Below are positions 60,847 to 64,000 of a stretch of 64,000 nt of DNA, piece after piece. Below the pieces are notes generated by a model. It did no database searches, was not told the origin of the DNA, and saw only the letters and a list, made by a program, of their open reading frames with translations. The first letter of the stretch is position 1. Each line of letters begins with the position of its first letter. Source of the stretch: Chthonomonadaceae bacterium (GTDB lineage: Bacteria > Armatimonadota > Fimbriimonadia > Fimbriimonadales > Fimbriimonadaceae). The stretch lies in contig CP054189.1 of NCBI GenBank assembly GCA_015709495.1, positions 2,833,188 through 2,897,187 on the forward strand, given 5' to 3'. The position numbers were made by a program, and so were the translations under genes.

Positions 60847-61683
60847 CTAGCCTTTGCCGCCGGCAACCACCACGCCGGTCACGACGTGCGGCTTGTCCTT
60901 CCCAAGCCGAGAGAGCCGGAACGCAACCTTGGCTCGCTGGAGGTACTTGACGACGATGGTGTCGCCGCTGATTTCGTAGCCATCGGGTGCGCCGTACTTC
61001 TTGACAATGGTCGCGAAGTTAGCGCCGAAGCCAAGGCCCCGCGCCGTCTTGACCTTCGCGTCCGAAATGCCTACCGCCTCGATCTGCACGACGTTGTTGT
61101 CGTTGTTGACGATGAACGCGTACTTGCTTCCGGAACGGTTATAGACCCATCGGGTGAAGATGATCCTTCCGCCCGCGTTCGTGCCCGCCATGGCGCCACC
61201 CGCGCCGCCCGAGCCGCCGCCAATGCTACCCGCGCCACCGGGGCCGTTCATCGGGCCGCCTCGCGTTCCACCAGAGGGAGGGCCTTGCTCCATCCCCTCG
61301 GGGACGATCGAGGGACCTTGGAGGCGAAGCATATCGTTTCCAAAAGCGAAAGGATCGGCGGGCCGATTGCTCATCGTGGTACCTGCGGTTGCGCCCGCGC
61401 CTCCGCCCCCACCGGCTCGCCCACCTCCGGCAGCGCTCGGAGCGCCGAGGCCTCCACCGCCGACAGGGCCGACGGCGCCACCCCCTGCGCCGATTCCGTA
61501 AATCTCGTTCGGCGTGCCGTACATATTCAGGACTTTCAGGCCGGGATCGAGCAGCTTAATCCCCACCAGCCCGTTTTCGATGACGGTCTGCGTTCCAGCC
61601 GTGCTTTGAGCGGTGACGTTCACGATCGTCACGCAAAAAACGCCGGCGGCCATCGCGGTCAACATTTTCAGTCTTCGATTCAA
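60847..61683 (-). CDS. Secreted glycine-rich protein of unknown function
   Basis: Protein of 278 residues with a signal peptide (MNRRLKMLTAMAAGVFCVTI...VTAQ). Residues ~65-100 and ~140-170 are Gly-rich tracts (GGGGLGAPSAAGGGRAGGGG, GGAGSIGGGSGGAGGAMA). A folded part at the C-terminus repeats a motif seen near the N-terminus: LKVLNMYGTPNEIYG and FATIVKKYGAPDGYEIS, each a YG(T/A)P core of a small repeated domain. It precedes dnaG by six bases. No family recognised; a repeated YGxP module suggests a surface or pilus-assembly-like protein. Confidence 0.6.
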   Translation of the reverse strand: MNRRLKMLTAMAAGVFCVTIVNVTAQSTAGTQTVIENGLVGIKLLDPGLKVLNMYGTPNEIYGIGAGGGAVGPVGGGGLGAPSAAGGGRAGGGGGAGATAGTTMSNRPADPFAFGNDMLRLQGPSIVPEGMEQGPPSGGTRGGPMNGPGGAGSIGGGSGGAGGAMAGTNAGGRIIFTRWVYNRSGSKYAFIVNNDNNVVQIEAVGISDAKVKTARGLGFGANFATIVKKYGAPDGYEISGDTIVVKYLQRAKVAFRLSRLGKDKPHVVTGVVVAGGKG

Positions 61684-61851
61684 AGTCTCAAACCCTCCAG
61701 ATCTGCGCGTACTGCGCTTTCGTTCATTTTAGACGCAATCCGCCCCGCAAATGGTCACGGGCCCCACTGCAATCTATTCTCTGGCTCCGTCGTAGATCAA
61801 CTCAGGTATACCTTGTCTTGGATGGGGTTGCGACAGGAGTAAACAACACGT

Positions 61852-62175
61852 ATGGCAACAGAACTCGCGCTTTCCACGGCGGATTTTGAATCGAAGGTCT
61901 TGCAGTCCGAAGTCCCGGTCTTGATCGACTTCTGGGCCGAATGGTGCGGCCCTTGCAGAGCGATCGCGCCGTTCGTCGAACAGATCGCCTCGGAATACAA
62001 TGGCCGAGCCAAGGTCTTCAAAGTCGACGTGGACAATGAGCCCGAACTCGCGGGTCGTTTCGGCGTCATGAGCATCCCCACTCTGCTCGTCTTCAAGGAT
62101 GGGCAGCGCGTCGGACAGTTGATCGGCGCGGTTCCGAAGCAGAAAATCGCCGAACTCATCGATCGGCACCTCTGA
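61852..62175 (+). CDS. trxA: Thioredoxin
   Basis: Protein of 107 residues with the WCGPC active site (LIDFWAEWCGPCRAIAPFVE), the conserved buried Asp region and the cis-Pro loop SIPTLLVFKDGQ. It reduces disulfides in cytosolic enzymes and could donate electrons to the ArsC in this window. AGGAG precedes the ATG by about 12 bases. A hairpin terminator candidate follows. Confidence 0.95.
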   Translation: MATELALSTADFESKVLQSEVPVLIDFWAEWCGPCRAIAPFVEQIASEYNGRAKVFKVDVDNEPELAGRFGVMSIPTLLVFKDGQRVGQLIGAVPKQKIAELIDRHL

Positions 62176-62190
62176 GAGCCCCTCTCGCTT

Positions 62191-62237
62191 GGCCCTTGCA
62201 GGCGGACTCCCCGATAGCGGAGCCGTTTCCAAGGGCC
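62191..62237 (+). terminator. Rod-like hairpin after trxA
   Basis: GGCCCTTG (62191-62198) pairs with CAAGGGCC (62230-62237), and inside this CGG-CTCC/GGAG-CCG arms form a second stem. No T-run follows. It separates trxA from the tRNA gene. Confidence 0.5.
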
Positions 62238-62283
62238 TTGTCCTCCCTCCGGGGGGCCGTTTGAGATACACTCTCACCGCGAC

Positions 62284-62359
62284 GGCGCCGTACCCAAGTG
62301 GTTAAGGGAAGGGTCTGCAAAACCCTCATTCAGCGGTTCGAATCCGCTCGGCGCCTCCA
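62284..62359 (+). tRNA. tRNA-Cys (anticodon GCA)
   Basis: The acceptor stem GGCGCCG (62284-62290) pairs with CGGCGCC (62349-62355), followed by T and an encoded CCA (62357-62359). The anticodon arm AGGGT-CTGCAAA-ACCCT gives anticodon GCA (Cys). The T arm contains GGTTCGAATCC. A TACACT box at 62267-62272 could be its promoter -10. Confidence 0.95.
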
Positions 62360-62363
62360 ATCC

Positions 62364-63188
62364 TCAACCGTCCGTTTCCGACTGCCCTTTCGTGGGGAAA
62401 CCGCTCCCTTCTCCGCCCGCCCACAACCGTTCGAGCGGTTCGTCGATGTCGTCCTCGGCGCAGGGCGTCCAACCTGGGGGGGCGACGATGGGCCCGTAGA
62501 TCGCATACGGCTTCCATTCGTGGGACCGCAAGAACTCGTCTTTCGGAATCTCTGCTGCCTGATCGGGGCCGCGATAGGCCCACCCTTGGTCTCCATAGCT
62601 CCAGTGCCAGTATTCGCTGGGGTAGTTGGTCATCCCGGCGGCGAGCAGGGCCTCGGAGAGGATGGCTCGATGCCTTCGGGCTGTCTCGCTCAGGCCCTTG
62701 GCGTAGCTTGGAAAAGATCGCCGATCGAACGGGGCATAGGGCGTATGGTGGTCAAGGCGCTCTCCATTGCCATCGACGAGCATCACATCGACTGCGCCGC
62801 CGGAGCTGTGGGGAGGGGGCGCTGCGGCGCCCGGCGGGTGGGTGAACCGATTGGTCGTTCGAGTGAGCGTCGCCTCGTTCCACTCCGGGTGGAGGTTCTG
62901 AAACCTCATCCTCGACGTCAAGTACATCCTTCGCTGGACATAAATGGGCCGCCACCCCTCGATGATCCCTAGCCGATAGCCCTTCGGAAGAAAACGTAGG
63001 GCCCGGTTCAGCATCTCTGCGACGGTCGCACGCACGAGGGTTGCCCTCTGGTAGCCGAACACCGGGGACGTAAGAAGGAGGCCAGGGCAGGCCTCGCAAA
63101 AATCTACGAGAGCTTCGCCGCACTCCCGAATGAGGACGCGCTTGAGTTCGCCAACAGGTTCATTCGGCGAAGGCTTCAGCTTCCTCAT
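62364..63188 (-). CDS. VanX/DdpX-like D-alanyl-D-alanine dipeptidase
   Basis: Protein of 274 residues of peptidase family M15D. The family signals are the Arg site LGIIEGWRPIYVQR, the zinc pair HSSGGAVDVMLVD (His and Asp), and SEYWHWSYGDQGWAYR (catalytic Glu and third zinc His). It cleaves D-Ala-D-Ala in peptidoglycan recycling or resistance. It lacks a signal peptide, so it is cytosolic like VanX. No VanA/VanH genes are present, so a turnover role is more likely than vancomycin resistance. Confidence 0.85.
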   Translation of the reverse strand: MRKLKPSPNEPVGELKRVLIRECGEALVDFCEACPGLLLTSPVFGYQRATLVRATVAEMLNRALRFLPKGYRLGIIEGWRPIYVQRRMYLTSRMRFQNLHPEWNEATLTRTTNRFTHPPGAAAPPPHSSGGAVDVMLVDGNGERLDHHTPYAPFDRRSFPSYAKGLSETARRHRAILSEALLAAGMTNYPSEYWHWSYGDQGWAYRGPDQAAEIPKDEFLRSHEWKPYAIYGPIVAPPGWTPCAEDDIDEPLERLWAGGEGSGFPTKGQSETDG

Positions 63189-63195
63189 GCGGCCG

Positions 63196-64000
63196 CTACA
63201 AAGCCTCGATCAAGATCGCCGTCGCTTCTCCACCGCCGATGCAAGGCGTCGCTAATGCGAATTGTCCGGAGCGTCGCCGCAGTTCGTGCAGGGCGGTCAA
63301 CACGAGCCGAGCGCCGGTCATCCCAATCGGATGCCCCAGCGCAACCGCTCCACCGTTGACGTTCAGCTTATCGTAGGGAATCCCCACCTTGTCGGCGACG
63401 TTCATGGCCACCACCGCGAACGCTTCGTTGACCTCCCAAACGTCGATGTCGCCCACACTCTTCCCCGTCCGATTCAGGAGCTTCCCAATCGCCTCGGCAG
63501 GGGCCGTGGTGAACCACTGGGGGTCTTGGGCGTGTTGGGCGTACCCGACGATCCTCGCCAAGGGTTTGAGTCCTTTCTTCTCGGCGGCGGCCCTTGAAGC
63601 GACGACGATCGCCGCCGCCCCATCATCGATCGAGCTTGCGTTGCCCGCCGTCGTAACGCCTTCCTTGTCGAACGCGGGCCGGAGGCTGCCGAGCTTTTCA
63701 ACGTTGCCCCGCTTCGGCTCTTCGTCTTCGGACACGACCACTGGATCGCCCTTTCTTTGGGGCACCTCGACCGGCACGATCTCCTCAGCCAATGCGCCGT
63801 TCTCCTGAGCCGCAAGCGAACGCCGGTAACTCTCGGCGGAAAACGCGTCGATGGCCTCGCGGCTGTAGTTGAGCTCCCTCGCGCAAAGGTCGCCGCAGTT
63901 CCCCATGTGGACGTTGTTGTAAGGGTCCCAAAGGCCGTCGTGAATCATCATGTCGACGACCTTGCCGTCGCCCATTCGGAAGCCGTTTCGCGCGGCAGGC
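63196..64000 (-). CDS. Acetyl-CoA acetyltransferase (thiolase), C-terminal part, cut by window edge
   Basis: The open frame continues to the window end. The C-terminal thiolase signatures are NEAFAVVAMNVA, NVNGGAVALGHPIGMTGARL (active-site His) and ATPCIGGGEATAIL (second Cys). The upstream part includes MGNCGDLCARELNYSREAID and NASSIDDGAAAIVVAS. The N-terminal nucleophile Cys lies beyond the window. It condenses or cleaves acetoacetyl-CoA-type substrates. The 7-base gap to the dipeptidase gene on the same strand suggests cotranscription. Confidence 0.92.
   Translation of the reverse strand, partial: PAARNGFRMGDGKVVDMMIHDGLWDPYNNVHMGNCGDLCARELNYSREAIDAFSAESYRRSLAAQENGALAEEIVPVEVPQRKGDPVVVSEDEEPKRGNVEKLGSLRPAFDKEGVTTAGNASSIDDGAAAIVVASRAAAEKKGLKPLARIVGYAQHAQDPQWFTTAPAEAIGKLLNRTGKSVGDIDVWEVNEAFAVVAMNVADKVGIPYDKLNVNGGAVALGHPIGMTGARLVLTALHELRRRSGQFALATPCIGGGEATAILIEAL

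Noticed and set aside
60466..61842. Plus-strand frame of 458 codons opposite dnaG and the Gly-rich gene
   Set aside because: Antisense shadow of two real minus-strand genes; no domain, His/Arg-rich composition.
62364..63188. Vancomycin-resistance VanX
   Set aside because: The peptidase family fits, but VanH/VanA and a VanRS pair are absent, so I call it a VanX/DdpX-like dipeptidase only.

Overview
The window looks like a chromosomal segment of a moderately GC-rich, Gram-negative-type environmental bacterium. Five short exported proteins end in a PEP-CTERM sorting signal. Together with a GlmL-type ATPase, frequent TTG and GTG starts, and GlgA, QueG, RsmA, DnaG and SigA-like genes spread over small operons, this makes Armatimonadota (Fimbriimonadia-like) my best guess. 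That placement is inference; no rRNA is present. The single tRNA is tRNA-Cys(GCA).

Layout. 1-1531: start of mnmE (minus strand) divergent from an MFS transporter. 1555-5161: a compact capsid operon (Mu-type protease, decoration protein, major capsid protein, two small membrane-anchored proteins, a connector-like protein and a small neck/tail-like protein) with no terminase, portal, tail or integrase. 5349-14693: housekeeping genes (glgA, queG, rsmA, a 3D-domain protein, glmL, a GT2 glycosyltransferase, a PEP-CTERM protein and an orphan MalK/UgpC-type ATPase). 14778-15317: another PEP-CTERM protein.

15405-23118 is the most unusual region. An N-terminally short RHS protein is followed by four truncated RHS-core cassettes. 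Each repeats the same core DNA and then diverges into a different C-terminal tip, and each tip is followed by a small, usually overlapping gene. A degenerate core remnant closes the array. Four of the five tips, and four of the five partner genes, are strongly hydrophobic. A further degenerate core fragment lies at 32.5 kb, followed by more small orphan membrane proteins (32709-35036). I read this as a polymorphic-toxin tip/immunity reservoir whose tips mostly target membranes.

23298-25890: a translationally coupled methyltransferase, glycosyltransferase and ATP-grasp operon of unknown product. 26238-31957: YceI, a Crp/Fnr regulator, a GH97 glycosidase, a DUF1801 protein and an Lnt-like nitrilase-fold protein. 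35404-38973: an NnrS-like membrane protein with a Crp/Fnr regulator, a CMD-family protein and an anaerobic sulfatase-maturase-like radical SAM enzyme. 39199-40722: two PEP-CTERM proteins. 40824-49185: a tricorn-like protease, an amino-acid permease, prmA-dnaJ, rpoZ with an acidic tail, and a Cys/Met-metabolism PLP enzyme. 49262-52701: a PEP-CTERM LamG-like protein, an MFS transporter, and an arsC-aquaporin arsenic pair. 52703-56993: a DUF6714-like protein that shares its C-terminus with the neighbouring ubiD, a ubiD carrying an in-frame repetitive-element insertion, a frameshifted histidine kinase and a Rieske oxygenase remnant. 57089-64000: a nucleotidyltransferase, a sigma-70 factor, dnaG, a Gly-rich secreted protein, trxA, tRNA-Cys, a VanX-like dipeptidase and the C-terminal part of a thiolase.

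Several genes (glmL, the DUF1801 gene, the CMD gene, probably ubiD) have a -10-like hexamer 6-8 nt before the start codon, which suggests leaderless transcripts.
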